Origin: Candidatus Acidiferrum typicum
Lineage (GTDB): Bacteria > Acidobacteriota > Terriglobia > Acidiferrales > UBA7541
Length of the DNA: 64,000 nucleotides
Reading direction: 5' to 3'
NCBI GenBank assembly: GCA_002478115.1
Contig: DLMH01000014.1
Coordinates: 104,904-168,903 of the forward strand
Part shown: positions 42,366 to 51,789 of the stretch, one piece after another
How the letters are laid out: every line of letters starts with the position of its first letter
Numbering within the stretch: the first letter of the stretch is position 1
Notes under the pieces: generated by a model
Database searches by the model: none
Told to the model about the DNA's origin: nothing
The model's input: only the letters and a program-made list of their open reading frames with translations
Program-made: the position numbers and the translations under genes

Positions 42366-44005
42366 CAGGATCCCGCTAACCCTTCCGCGGCTCCTGGCCG
42401 CCGCATGGCCACACCGTAAACCTCTTCGATTTCAGGGCATCGGAAAATCCACGTCAGCCCCACATAGAGCAGCGTCGCTCCCAGGATCATCCCCGTGAAA
42501 ACGGTCAATTGGAGGGAAAAGGCGCCCTGGAGCGCGTTCTTCGCGTAATGATTGGCAATCATACAGCCCGCGCCCATGATTACGGAGCACAGCGAAATCT
42601 TGCTGATCGAGCGCAAAATATCCAGCATGCCCAGCGAGCCGTAGCGCAAGCGGAAGATAATGAAGAGCGTGAAGAAGTCGAAGAAGGTGGCCAGCGCCGT
42701 GGCCAAAGCGGGGCCGCCGTTCTGAAACCGTCTGAACAGGAATTCCAGGAAAATGACGTTGAGGACGATGTTCAGAACGAAAGAAATGGAGGCCACGATC
42801 ACGGGCGTCTTGGTATCGCGCGCGGAATAAAAGGCCGGCACGACCAGCTTGACGCAGGCCAGTGCCGGCAAGCCGATGGCATAGTACAGCAGCGGGCGCG
42901 CGGTCAGCCGCGTGGATTCCGCGACGAACTGCCCGTGCTGGAAGAGCACGCGGATGATCGGCTCGCGCAAAATCATCAGTCCCACCGCCGCGGGCACCGT
43001 GATGTACGCCACAATGCGCACCGCGAAGGTGAGTGTCTTCTTCAACCCCTCGTAATTATTAGCGGCCGCATGGTGCGCCATCATCGGCAAGATGGCGGTG
43101 GCCACGGCGATGGCGTAGCCGCCGAGCACGAGTTCCATGACGCGATCAGCGACGTACAATGCCGTCAGGCTGCCGCGAGGCATGCGCGCGGCCTTGGCAA
43201 AGTAGGTGTCCACGAAGAAATTGATCTGCGAGATTCCCAGGCCGAAGAAGCGCGGGAACATCACGCGCGCCACGCTGCGAATCCCAGGATGCAAAAACGA
43301 AATGCCGAAGTCAAAGCGCATCCCCCGCCTGACCATCTGCGGTATCAGGATGAGGAATTGCAGCGCTCCGCCGACCAGCACGCCCACGGCCAGCGATACC
43401 GCCGGGCTATGGAAGTAGCGCCAAACCACCGCCGTAGAAAATGCGATGATGGATAAGTTCAGCAGCACCGTGGTGGAAGCGGGCAGGGCGAAATGCTGAA
43501 AGCAGTTGAGAATGCCCATGCCCAGGGCCGCGAGTCCCACGAAAAAGATATACGGGAACATAATGCGGTTCAGGGCGATGGCTTCGCCCCAGCCAACGCT
43601 GATATCGGCCGCTGTGGGAAACGGCACAATCACCTGGCGCGAGAAGATCACTCCGAGTATTGTGAAGACGGCCAGAACCAGCGCCAGGGTCCAAAACAGC
43701 TTATTCGCGAACTCCCAGAGTTCTTCCTTCGTGCGTTCGCGCATGTACGTCGTGAAGACCGGAACGAAGGAAGCCGCGACCGTGCCTTCTCCGACTAACC
43801 GCCTGAAAAGATTGGGGATGCGGTAGGCCAAAACAAAGGAGTCGGCGCTCAGCGTGGTACCGAGGAGAAGCGTGATGCGTTGGTCACGCACGTAGCCGAG
43901 GACTCGGCTTGCAATCGTAACCAACGAGATGATCGATGCCGATTTCAGGATTTCTTTTTTATCGGACAAGCGCTGGCTCTCAGGACCTAAACCCAATAAA
44001 AACAA
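42365..44005 (-). CDS. murJ: lipid II flippase MurJ
   Basis: A 546-residue membrane protein with about 14 hydrophobic segments; flips lipid II for peptidoglycan synthesis. The N-terminal motif SRVLGYVRDQRITLLLG and YRIPNLFRRLVGEGTVAASFVPVF are characteristic, as is FFVDTYFAKAARMPRGSLTALYVADRV. It is the first gene of a run murJ-xerD-nucleotidyltransferase-dnaE-accA. The predicted start may be a little downstream of 44005, as the first 14 residues are not conserved-looking. Confidence 0.94.
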   Translation of the reverse strand: MFLLGLGPESQRLSDKKEILKSASIISLVTIASRVLGYVRDQRITLLLGTTLSADSFVLAYRIPNLFRRLVGEGTVAASFVPVFTTYMRERTKEELWEFANKLFWTLALVLAVFTILGVIFSRQVIVPFPTAADISVGWGEAIALNRIMFPYIFFVGLAALGMGILNCFQHFALPASTTVLLNLSIIAFSTAVVWRYFHSPAVSLAVGVLVGGALQFLILIPQMVRRGMRFDFGISFLHPGIRSVARVMFPRFFGLGISQINFFVDTYFAKAARMPRGSLTALYVADRVMELVLGGYAIAVATAILPMMAHHAAANNYEGLKKTLTFAVRIVAYITVPAAVGLMILREPIIRVLFQHGQFVAESTRLTARPLLYYAIGLPALACVKLVVPAFYSARDTKTPVIVASISFVLNIVLNVIFLEFLFRRFQNGGPALATALATFFDFFTLFIIFRLRYGSLGMLDILRSISKISLCSVIMGAGCMIANHYAKNALQGAFSLQLTVFTGMILGATLLYVGLTWIFRCPEIEEVYGVAMRRPGAAEGLAGS

Positions 44006-44009
44006 TAGG

Positions 44010-44039
44010 TTGACAGGAAAAACGTGCTTAAATTAACAT
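44010..44039 (+). promoter_or_regulatory. promoter-like sequence before the 44058 gene
   Basis: TTGACA at 44010-44015, 18-base spacer, TAACAT at 44034-44039. Transcription would start within about 10-20 bases of the ATG at 44058, so the leader would be very short. Confidence 0.5.
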
Positions 44040-44057
44040 AACTTCAATCATTCTGCA

Positions 44058-44588
44058 ATGGTTTCGTCGCCAGAAACGGAAAAATTCAGTTTGAAAACGC
44101 ATACCCCATCCACGACCCACAAGAAAGTGGTGATTGAACTTCTCGACCGCAAGACTATTCGCGGATTCCTGAATCCCTCTCGCCTGGCCCATGCCGAAGT
44201 GCTGGAGCTGCTCACCCCGGACGGCGAGCGTGAGGAGATCGATCTGGTTAAAGTGCGCGCGATTTACTTTGTCCGCGATCTGAAGGAAGAGTTCGAGCCT
44301 GAACGCAAGTCGTTCCTGAGCCGCCCGAAACTCGACGGCCTGTGGGTGAAGTTACGCTTCCAAGACGGCCAAATCCTCGAGGGCGTGATTCCCAACGACC
44401 TGCTCACCTTCCTCGATAACGGCTTGCACCTCACTACGCCCGATTTCAATTCCAATACCGACCGCATCTACGTCCCGCGTTCCGCCCTGGCGGAACTCAC
44501 CGTCCTCGGCGTTGTCGGCATCGCCCGCCGCAAACCCGCCGCCGCTGCAGCAGTTGCGGCGGCGCAACCCCGCCTCTTCAACGAGTAA
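44058..44588 (+). CDS. uncharacterised protein with two barrel-like repeats
   Basis: A 176-residue soluble protein. Two similar regions, KKVVIELLDRKTIRGFLNP (about 22-40) and LWVKLRFQDGQILEGVIPN (about 95-113), each begin a small beta-barrel-like unit and are followed by hydrophobic strands (VKVRAIYFVRDL; RSALAELTVLGVV). The C-terminus is Ala-rich. Similar two-barrel proteins occur in acidobacteria without a known function. It is transcribed away from murJ. Confidence 0.65.
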   Translation: MVSSPETEKFSLKTHTPSTTHKKVVIELLDRKTIRGFLNPSRLAHAEVLELLTPDGEREEIDLVKVRAIYFVRDLKEEFEPERKSFLSRPKLDGLWVKLRFQDGQILEGVIPNDLLTFLDNGLHLTTPDFNSNTDRIYVPRSALAELTVLGVVGIARRKPAAAAAVAAAQPRLFNE

Positions 44589-44644
44589 CCTAGCATTGGG
44601 TTGGTTTCCGCGTGCGCGGTCGATAGGAGGTGACGTCGCAGCTC

Positions 44645-45904
44645 TCAACCCTTGGTAGCTTTTATCGAGGCATACTTCATCACCTTGAAGTGCTCCGCAA
44701 GCGTTTCCATGCTGACTACATTTTCAAGCTCTTTGCTCGATAAAAGAACAATGACGACATCACGACATATTCGGATGAGAGCGTTCAAGTCGCTGTTCGC
44801 TACGGAATCTTTCCCAGAATGTACGACGGCAGACCGAATGCCATACAGGCGTTTCACCTCACGCTCCACCTCCGTGGCAGAGGCAGCCGAATCGCCCAGC
44901 AGGAATGCACAACTCTCGGCTATCTGAGCCATGATTGAGGGCGTGATGACACCTTTTTCGTTGGCGCTGAACAGGACTTCTAAAGCTATCGCGGCCTTGA
45001 CAAAAGCACTAGCGGCGTTCGGATCGCTCATCGCTTGAGCCGTCCACTCTGCACAACGGACTACGTGCACCTCGAACTGGTTGTTCTGTTTCACCAAAAG
45101 CTGGAGAAGCCTGGCGAGTGGTGGGGGCGGGCTGCAGAAGAAGGGGTCTGCTATTTGAATTGGTTCAAGCGCTCCCTGCCAAGCCCCGCCTTCGGTAACC
45201 GTTTTTTCGCCTATGACGATATGGTCCCGCATTTGAGGTCCCACATAGTTCAATACCCCAACCTCGAATCGCGTGGTCCTTCTACCGATGAAAAAGCGAA
45301 TGAAAAGTTCAAGTCTGTAGAACAGCACGTCAGCCAGCTCTACCGCTTTGACTTCATCTCTGGCATCAACTACACACTCGATCAGAAAACCTGACGGCTT
45401 TTTGAATCGGAAAAGGGCAGTAGAATTAGGTAGTCCGCTCGCGATTTGACTTGAATGTAAATTAGCGTCATAAATTGTGAAGTTGCCGATATGAACCGGC
45501 CCTGCACCTTGGGTCAACGTCACCCCGTAAATAGTCCTCAATATCCGATATTTCCCGACAGGGATTGCCAATATCTTCTGCTGAAAGGAATCGCATTCGG
45601 CTTGGCTGAATTGGCAGTTCTCAATCTTCTTCTGTCGAATCTCAGGGATCAACTCTTGGATGAGCTTTTCCTCAGAGAGCGTGGTTCTTGCGCTTGGTAT
45701 TGATTCGAGCAGATCATCTATCGCCGAATCGAACTTCCGGCAATTGTCACCGTTCAAGGAAAGCGAATGCTCCTGATCCAGCCCGAATATTCGATGAGCT
45801 TCGTTCGGCTGTGGCAGACCACCGAACGTAAAAAGATCCAAGATGTCGTTGAGACGCTTGGTGGATTTAGGTTCTGACATGTGTTTTACGAGTTGTTGCC
45901 TCAT
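44645..45904 (-). CDS. Apea-like HEPN domain protein
   Basis: A 419-residue protein. The C-terminal part (about 290-410) has the features of an Apea-like HEPN domain: AIALEVLFSANEKGVITPSIMAQIAESCAFLLGD, then RLYGIRSAVVHSG with the R-x4-H motif at Arg357 and His362. The N-terminal part (about 1-280) is alpha/beta without a recognised domain. HEPN proteins with R-x4-6-H are often RNases in toxin or defence systems; Apea-type ones are mostly uncharacterised. The start is 45904 (or 45880); a longer frame lies in the M61 gene and is rejected. GC is lower than in the neighbours, which suggests transfer. No partner such as MNT is adjacent. Confidence 0.75.
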   Translation of the reverse strand: MRQQLVKHMSEPKSTKRLNDILDLFTFGGLPQPNEAHRIFGLDQEHSLSLNGDNCRKFDSAIDDLLESIPSARTTLSEEKLIQELIPEIRQKKIENCQFSQAECDSFQQKILAIPVGKYRILRTIYGVTLTQGAGPVHIGNFTIYDANLHSSQIASGLPNSTALFRFKKPSGFLIECVVDARDEVKAVELADVLFYRLELFIRFFIGRRTTRFEVGVLNYVGPQMRDHIVIGEKTVTEGGAWQGALEPIQIADPFFCSPPPPLARLLQLLVKQNNQFEVHVVRCAEWTAQAMSDPNAASAFVKAAIALEVLFSANEKGVITPSIMAQIAESCAFLLGDSAASATEVEREVKRLYGIRSAVVHSGKDSVANSDLNALIRICRDVVIVLLSSKELENVVSMETLAEHFKVMKYASIKATKG

Positions 45905-45947
45905 CTGTATAGTGTACCACTTTCGTACTTTCCGGCAGGCACAGCGT

Positions 45948-47807
45948 CTATTTGATCCCGAGCCAGCTATTGTAGATGGCCTGCTGCTGCGCGGTGGGAT
46001 GTTCCATGGGCTTGAGCGAGTAGGTGTAGTAGTGGTTGGACGCGAGCGCGAGCGGGAATTCGCGCATTTGGCCGAGACGCTGGACGAGCACGCGTATCGT
46101 GGCATCGGGCTTATACGGGACGAAGAGAGCTTCGACATCGTCGGAGGAGGTAATCGCACGGCCGTCGAGGGCGACGATGATGTCGTCTTTATCGAGGCCG
46201 GCGGATTCGGCGGGGCTGCCGGGGGTGATGTTCTTGATCGTGGTGGTGCCATTGTCCTGCTTCGTGAAGGTGAGACCCGCCCAGGGTTTAGCGGAGTCGA
46301 GTTTCTTCTCGACGGACACGCCCGCGTACGCAAAGTACGATTCGTACGGAATGGGCTCTTTGCCGCTGATATAGCGGCGAAAGATGTCGCTCACGTCTTG
46401 ACCGGCGGTTTCGGAGGCGGCGCGCACTGCGTCGTCAGGCTCGAAGCCGGGCTTAGGTAGTGCATAGTGGGAGTACAGCAGGCGCATCCAGTCGTCCAGC
46501 GATTTCTGGTTGTTGGTGTCCTGGCGGATGGCGAACTCGAGAATGTGGCCCATGATCTGGCCGCCGTTGTAGTAGGAATACGCGGTGTTGACAAGATTGT
46601 TGTCCTGGCTGATCGTTCTGAGGCCGAAGAACCAGGTGTCCCAACTGGTGTCCTCAATGCTGCGCTCGGTGCGCCCGGGCGCTTTCTCGAATTCCGTGAT
46701 GAGCCGGGCGATGCCGTCGAGATATTGCTGCGGGGTGACGAGGCCGGCGCGAACGACCGAGAGAGAACCGTAGTAGCTCGTGAGTCCCTCGGAAATCCAG
46801 AGCGAAGGCGTGTGCACCATCTGCGAGTAGTCGAAGGGGCCCAGTGGGCGAGGCCGAATGCGCTTGACGTTCCAGGCGTGGAAGAATTCGTGGGCGGAGA
46901 CGAGAAGCTTGAGGGTGTATTGCGTGCCGTAGGCGGGAAGCGGCTCCGTGTTGTCCCAATCTTTGGAGAAATTGATTTGCGTGGAATTCAGATGCTCGAG
47001 CCCGCCACCTGCTTTGGGCCAGACGTGGAACAGGAAATAGTAGTCCTTAAACGGGGCGGCTTGCGCGCCGCTGCCGGCGACAGGCTGGAAAATGGGGACA
47101 ATGGCGCCGACGACTTTCTGCAGGTCGGCGGTGAATTGCGAGGAGTCCTTGCCGCCCATGACGTCGTGGACGATCACATGGTAAGTGCTGCCGAGGACCA
47201 CGAAATCTTTTTCGGCGAAGTCGGAGATTTCCAGAGGGGCATCGGCGAACCAGTCATAATTTTCGGCGCGAAACGTGTGGTCGGAGGTGTGCTCCATGCC
47301 GGTAGCCACTTTCCAGCCGGAAGGAACGTCAATGGAGAGCTCGATGGGGCGCTCTTTGCCCCCGACGAGATACATCCAGGTGGCGGGGCCGGCGATGAAG
47401 GCGTGGCGGTCGTCATACTGGCCGACGTTGTTTTGCAGGGTATTGGCGTAGACCTGGTAATCAATGGTGACGGCGGTGGCGCCGGCCAGGTCAATCCGCC
47501 AGGTCTGGCTGTCGGTCTTGCGCCAGGCGAGCTCCCGGCCCTCCGCGCTGTGGGCGCGAAAACGTTGCACGTTGGCGGCGTAGTTTTCGATGGCGTACGC
47601 GCCGGGCGCCCAGTCGGGCATCTCGAAATCGGCGGCGGCTCCGCTCAGCGCGTCGGCGTGCACGGTTACGTCCATCAGATGCGTGTTGGGGCGCTCGAAT
47701 CGCAGTTGGTAGCGGAGCGGAGCAGGTGCGGCGGCGATCGAACAGGCGACAAAGAAAAAGACGGCGGCAAGCATCGCAGCAGGAATCAGGCGGCGCAGTC
47801 GAAGCAT
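45948..47807 (-). CDS. M61 family metallopeptidase with PDZ domain (first copy)
   Basis: A 619-residue exported peptidase. A signal peptide or lipoprotein-like start (AAVFFFVACSIAAAP) is followed by the N-terminal beta domain, the catalytic domain with HEFFH at 306-310 and the third ligand Glu340 (LWISEGLTSYYG), and a C-terminal PDZ domain (GSPAESAGLDKDDIIVALDGR). Glycyl aminopeptidase-like enzymes of this family cleave short peptides. A second M61 gene lies 2 kb further on. The site is intact; the substrate is unknown. Confidence 0.9.
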   Translation of the reverse strand: MLRLRRLIPAAMLAAVFFFVACSIAAAPAPLRYQLRFERPNTHLMDVTVHADALSGAAADFEMPDWAPGAYAIENYAANVQRFRAHSAEGRELAWRKTDSQTWRIDLAGATAVTIDYQVYANTLQNNVGQYDDRHAFIAGPATWMYLVGGKERPIELSIDVPSGWKVATGMEHTSDHTFRAENYDWFADAPLEISDFAEKDFVVLGSTYHVIVHDVMGGKDSSQFTADLQKVVGAIVPIFQPVAGSGAQAAPFKDYYFLFHVWPKAGGGLEHLNSTQINFSKDWDNTEPLPAYGTQYTLKLLVSAHEFFHAWNVKRIRPRPLGPFDYSQMVHTPSLWISEGLTSYYGSLSVVRAGLVTPQQYLDGIARLITEFEKAPGRTERSIEDTSWDTWFFGLRTISQDNNLVNTAYSYYNGGQIMGHILEFAIRQDTNNQKSLDDWMRLLYSHYALPKPGFEPDDAVRAASETAGQDVSDIFRRYISGKEPIPYESYFAYAGVSVEKKLDSAKPWAGLTFTKQDNGTTTIKNITPGSPAESAGLDKDDIIVALDGRAITSSDDVEALFVPYKPDATIRVLVQRLGQMREFPLALASNHYYTYSLKPMEHPTAQQQAIYNSWLGIK

Positions 47808-47990
47808 GAATCCTCCAAAGTATCCAAGCAGGGATTAGCGTGAATCGGACAGCGCTGGAATTCTATCAGCTTTCCGGCGCTTCGCGCAGACGCGCTGAAA
47901 TCGGAAACTGACCCGCGAGCACTAAATCCTGCTTCTGTACTTCCCCCTTCGCGCTGTGCGAGACTCACTCTTTGCGGAGGCGAAGCGTTC

Positions 47991-49025
47991 ATGAAACTCC
48001 AGGAACTGGCTCAAAAACTAGGTTGCCAATTGGAAGGCGATCCGTCCATCGAAATTATCGGCGTCGCCGGAATTGATCATGCGCGGTCCGGAGAAGCGAC
48101 ATTTCTGGCGAACCGGCGCTATTCGCCGCAACTGAAGACGACGCAGGCTTCGGCCGTGTTCGTTGAAGACGGCGTCGCGCTCGAACGCGCCCCCGGCCTC
48201 GCGCCCCTGGCGGCTTTGCGCACGGGCAATCCCTACCTTGCATTTGCGCAGGCCATTGAACTGTTCTATCAACCGCCAGCGTATCCGCCGGGCGTGCATT
48301 CGACCGCGGTGATCGCAGCTTCAGCGCGGATTGGCGCCGGCGCGCATATCGGCCCGTACTGTTTTGTGGATGAGGACGTGGAGATCGGCGCAAACGCAGT
48401 GCTGCATAGCTTTGTGACCCTCTACCGGGGCGCCAAAATCGGCGCGCATTTCTTCGCCCACGCGCATGCGGTGGTGCGCGAACATTGCCGCATCGGCGAT
48501 CGCGTGATCCTGCAGAACGGCGTGATCATCGGCGGCGACGGCCTGGGTTTTGCCAAGCGCGCGGACGGCACCTGGCACAAGATGGCGCAGTCTGGACCGG
48601 CAGTTCTGGAGGACGACGTCGAAGTGCAAGCCAATGCGTGCATTGACCGCGCCACCGTCGGCGAAACGCGCATCGGCCGCGGCACGAAGATTGATGACCT
48701 GGTGTTGGTGGGCCACGCTTCGCAGGTGGGCGTGAACACCATGTTGTGCGGTCAGGTGGGCTTGGCGGGCTCGACGCACATCGGCGACAACTGCGTTCTG
48801 GCGGGCCAGGTGGGCACAGCGGGGCATCTGACCGTGGGCGATGGCGCGGTGATTACGGCGCAGAGCGGCGTGCCCAACGATGTGCCGCCGCGCTCGCTCT
48901 ATTCCGGCTATCCGGCGGTGGAAAACCGCCAGTGGCTGAAAATGATGGCGGCGCTGAATCGTTTGCCGGAATTGCAGCGCCGCGTGCAGCAATTGGAAGT
49001 CGAATTAGAATCGCGCGAAAAGTGA
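47991..49025 (+). CDS. lpxD: UDP-3-O-acylglucosamine N-acyltransferase
   Basis: A 344-residue left-handed beta-helix acyltransferase of lipid A synthesis, adding the second acyl chain to UDP-3-O-acyl-GlcN. The N-terminal uridine-binding domain (about 1-100) is followed by hexapeptide repeats (IGAGAHIGPYCFVDEDVEIG) and the catalytic His242 in LVGHASQVG. The usual VDLVQIAHNVQIG-like motif is present in changed form. The ATG has GGAGG about 10 bases upstream. No other lpx genes are adjacent. It supports a gram-negative envelope. Confidence 0.93.
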   Translation: MKLQELAQKLGCQLEGDPSIEIIGVAGIDHARSGEATFLANRRYSPQLKTTQASAVFVEDGVALERAPGLAPLAALRTGNPYLAFAQAIELFYQPPAYPPGVHSTAVIAASARIGAGAHIGPYCFVDEDVEIGANAVLHSFVTLYRGAKIGAHFFAHAHAVVREHCRIGDRVILQNGVIIGGDGLGFAKRADGTWHKMAQSGPAVLEDDVEVQANACIDRATVGETRIGRGTKIDDLVLVGHASQVGVNTMLCGQVGLAGSTHIGDNCVLAGQVGTAGHLTVGDGAVITAQSGVPNDVPPRSLYSGYPAVENRQWLKMMAALNRLPELQRRVQQLEVELESREK

Positions 49026-49106
49026 CGCACCTGAAATCCCAAGTTATCCAATTAAAGCCAGCGCCTCTTCCATCTCCGCACAATCACCCGATCTTGCCTT
49101 GGCGGC

Positions 49107-49140
49107 CATTTTGGAGTGCGGCGCCTTGGCGCCGCTTTCA
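49107..49140. repeat. dispersed hairpin repeat, family C copy 6
   Basis: CATTTTGGAGTGCGGCGCC then TTGGCGCCGC, a stem-loop variant of family C with compensating changes in both arms (GGCGCC instead of GGCGGC/GCCGCC). It lies between lpxD and plsC, which are convergent. Confidence 0.8.
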
Positions 49141-49199
49141 CAACCGCAGTCCCGGCAGCCAAACCAAAATCCCGGCACCACTCCCCAGTCCACACGGTC

Positions 49200-49931
49200 C
49201 TACGCGGCCCCCGGAAACCCCATCGGCCGCTGATCGGGCGGCAGGGCCGCGGCAAGCTCGTCGTGCAGGCGACGCGTGAGGGCGTCGCGCTCTTCAAAGG
49301 TGTATTGCGACGCGTCAATGGGAACGAGAAACTCCACCACGATTTCGCCCGGCTTGATGTTCAGCTTGCGCTTCTGCATCACGCGATGCGCCCCCGAGCA
49401 CGCAATGGGCACAAGTGGCACACCCGCCTTGATGGCCATCACCGCAGTTCCCTTCTTGAGTTCCTGCAAGCGTCCATCGCTGCTGCGCGTGCCTTCGGGA
49501 TAGATCAGAAACGACTGGCCCGCGCGAATCGCCTCCGTGGCTTTTTCCATGCTCACGATGGCGGAATCGCGGTTAAAGCGGTCCACGGGAATGAACTGCG
49601 CCAGATGAAACGCCTGGCCCGCAATTGGATAATCGAAGAGCGAGCGCTTCAGCAGAACAGCGATGCGGCGCGGAATGGACCACACTACCGCGGGCGCGTC
49701 CGCGGAGCTCGTGTGATTCGCGGCAAAAATGCACGTGCCGGGCGGGACGCGCTCCAAGCCCTTGACGTGCACGCGGACGCCCACGCAGCGCATCAGAAAC
49801 ATTACGCCGCCCACACCTGCCCAATACAGCGGATCAATGTGGCGGGTAATGAAAGTGTAGATCAGCAGCGGCGGCCCCGCCACGAGGATATAAAGCGTCA
49901 CAAAAACGCAGATGAAAGCCCCACGCAGCAT
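49200..49931 (-). CDS. plsC: 1-acyl-sn-glycerol-3-phosphate acyltransferase
   Basis: A 243-residue membrane-associated acyltransferase making phosphatidic acid from lysophosphatidic acid. The H-x4-D motif is NHTSSAD (His73, Asp78) and the substrate motif is YPEGTRSS at 144-151. An N-terminal membrane segment is visible. It is the last gene of the run from the pfkB-type kinase down to here, ending convergently with lpxD. Confidence 0.92.
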   Translation of the reverse strand: MLRGAFICVFVTLYILVAGPPLLIYTFITRHIDPLYWAGVGGVMFLMRCVGVRVHVKGLERVPPGTCIFAANHTSSADAPAVVWSIPRRIAVLLKRSLFDYPIAGQAFHLAQFIPVDRFNRDSAIVSMEKATEAIRAGQSFLIYPEGTRSSDGRLQELKKGTAVMAIKAGVPLVPIACSGAHRVMQKRKLNIKPGEIVVEFLVPIDASQYTFEERDALTRRLHDELAAALPPDQRPMGFPGAA

Positions 49932-49980
49932 GCTTTAGGAAAAACTCTCTCCAATCATCGGCCCCGGGTCAAGTGCTCCT

Positions 49981-51789
49981 TCAGCGATTCCTGGCAGTGA
50001 CCGGATCGCTGCTGCCGCGCAGCATGCCCTCGCGAATGCGCCGTGCGCGCTCGCCGGCATTGGAACTTTCCGCAACCTGGTAAAACGTTTCGCGCTGTTC
50101 GCCGAGCCGAATCTCGATGTTCTGTTCCTTTTCGTCGCGCCGCACGCGCAGGTGCAACGTGTCGCCCGGTTTTTGCTGGCTGAGCCAGTGTTCCAGCCTG
50201 CGCGGGGGCTCGCCATTGTTCCAGCGCACAATCTCGTCGCCGACCAGGAGCCCGCCCTTTGCCGCGGGGCCATCGGCCGCAATCACCCTGACGGTCCAGG
50301 GACCCTCAGCATCGCGTTCCGCGGTGAATCCCATTACTGCGTGGATGATTTCCCGCTGGTGCAATTCCAGGCCGGCATGCGCCAGCGCCTCAGTGTATGG
50401 CAGCGGCTCGGCCCCGCTCACGTATTTGGAGAAGAAATCCTCCATCGGAACTCCGGTCACTTTCTCCGCGGTCAGCCGTATGTCCAGGCTGTCGCGATAG
50501 AATTTCCCTTCCTTGGCGAACTCCCGGTTCATGGTGCGCAGCACGTCGTCGAGGCTCTTCTGGTTGTCCGTGCGGTCGCGAATGATGATGTCGAGCAGAA
50601 CGCCGAGGACCTGGCCCTTGGTGTAATACGAAACGCTGCGCTGCGGCTGGTTGTAGAGCGCGTACTTCTCCAGCCACGCGTCCAGGCTGGATTGCTCCGC
50701 GCTTTGCCACTGCTCGGCGGGGCGGCCTTCGATTTCGCTGATCTGGCCGCTCAGGTCCTGGTAAAACTCCTGCTTGCTCCAGAGCCCCGTGCGCACCAGC
50801 GCATAAGCAGCATAGGTGTTGGTGACACCTTCGGCGAACCACAACGCGCGCGTGTACATCTCGTGCGTGTAGTCAACCGGCTCAAGCGAGGCGGGGCGGA
50901 TGCGCTTGACGTTCCACGCGTGGAAAAATTCGTGCGCGGAGACGTTTTGCAGGTACGACGCGGACGGCACGTTGATCGCGGTGCAATTGGCGTGCTCCAT
51001 GCCGCCGCCGGCGCCGTTGGCGCCCCTGCCTATGTGAAAAATGAAGGTGTAATGCTCGTAGGGAGCGCCTTCCATCATTTTGACTTCATAGGTGACGATT
51101 TTGCGGAGCGCGTTTTCAACATCGTGCTTTTTCCAACTGTCGCCATGAATAACCACGCGAACCGAAGGTGTGACGTCGGGCAGCGTGAACTCCTCGAAGT
51201 GCGACGCCTCAATCGGCGCGTCAACAAGCGCCTCGTAACTGGCCGCCTCAAGCCCGAAAGTGTGACTCTCGAAGACGCCGCCGCTCAGCGTCTCCGAGGC
51301 CACACGCCACTGGCCCGGCACATCGCTGAGCGTGATGACGCTCTTTTCCGCACGCCGTTCGGGCACATACAGCAGAATCATCGCTGGATTGATGAAAGCG
51401 TGCTCCTCGTTCAGTTGCGAGTTGAACGGGCCGGGATCATCCCAAAAGGTGTCGTAGCGCACGGTGACCGTGCCGCTGCCCCTGACGCGCCAGGTCAGCT
51501 TGTCGAGTTTTTCGATAGGGATGGGCTGGCCGTCCACAAAGGCCTGCACTCGCTGCACGTGGCTGCTGAAATCGCGAATTTCGTAAAGCGCGTTCCAGGC
51601 GGCCATTTGCAGCTTTAATTCACCCGTGACGCCGGGAATTTCCATGGAGACGTGGAAGAGATGCTGCTCCGGATGAGCAAGGGAAACTGTGTAGCGGATT
51701 GTGGCGAGCGCTGCCCGGGGAGAAAGCAGCAGCAGGCAGACAATCGCCGTTGCGGCGGCGGAGTACTGCAACCTTCGCGCGTTTTTCAT
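49981..51789 (-). CDS. M61 family metallopeptidase with PDZ domain (second copy)
   Basis: About 602 residues. A signal peptide (SAAATAIVCLLLLSPRAALA) is followed by the M61 domains: HEFFHAWNVKRIRP with the zinc site, WFAEGVTNTYAAYAL with the third ligand, and a C-terminal PDZ domain (DGPAAKGGLLVGDEIVRWN). It is diverged from the first copy but shares the catalytic residues. The start at 51789 is chosen because the ATG overlaps the mpl stop by one base and gives a good signal peptide. Cotranscribed with mpl, so an envelope role is inferred. Confidence 0.9.
   Translation of the reverse strand: MKNARRLQYSAAATAIVCLLLLSPRAALATIRYTVSLAHPEQHLFHVSMEIPGVTGELKLQMAAWNALYEIRDFSSHVQRVQAFVDGQPIPIEKLDKLTWRVRGSGTVTVRYDTFWDDPGPFNSQLNEEHAFINPAMILLYVPERRAEKSVITLSDVPGQWRVASETLSGGVFESHTFGLEAASYEALVDAPIEASHFEEFTLPDVTPSVRVVIHGDSWKKHDVENALRKIVTYEVKMMEGAPYEHYTFIFHIGRGANGAGGGMEHANCTAINVPSASYLQNVSAHEFFHAWNVKRIRPASLEPVDYTHEMYTRALWFAEGVTNTYAAYALVRTGLWSKQEFYQDLSGQISEIEGRPAEQWQSAEQSSLDAWLEKYALYNQPQRSVSYYTKGQVLGVLLDIIIRDRTDNQKSLDDVLRTMNREFAKEGKFYRDSLDIRLTAEKVTGVPMEDFFSKYVSGAEPLPYTEALAHAGLELHQREIIHAVMGFTAERDAEGPWTVRVIAADGPAAKGGLLVGDEIVRWNNGEPPRRLEHWLSQQKPGDTLHLRVRRDEKEQNIEIRLGEQRETFYQVAESSNAGERARRIREGMLRGSSDPVTARNR

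Noticed and set aside
45905-46333. N-terminal extension of the HEPN gene by about 143 codons
   Set aside because: The extension is Ser/Arg/Pro-rich and lies in another frame of the M61 gene on the same strand; a start at 45904 or 45880 is more likely.
46467-47843. A 458-codon open frame on the plus strand over the first M61 gene
   Set aside because: Antisense shadow; Gly/Val/Glu-rich with no recognisable domain, while the M61 zinc site is intact on the other strand.
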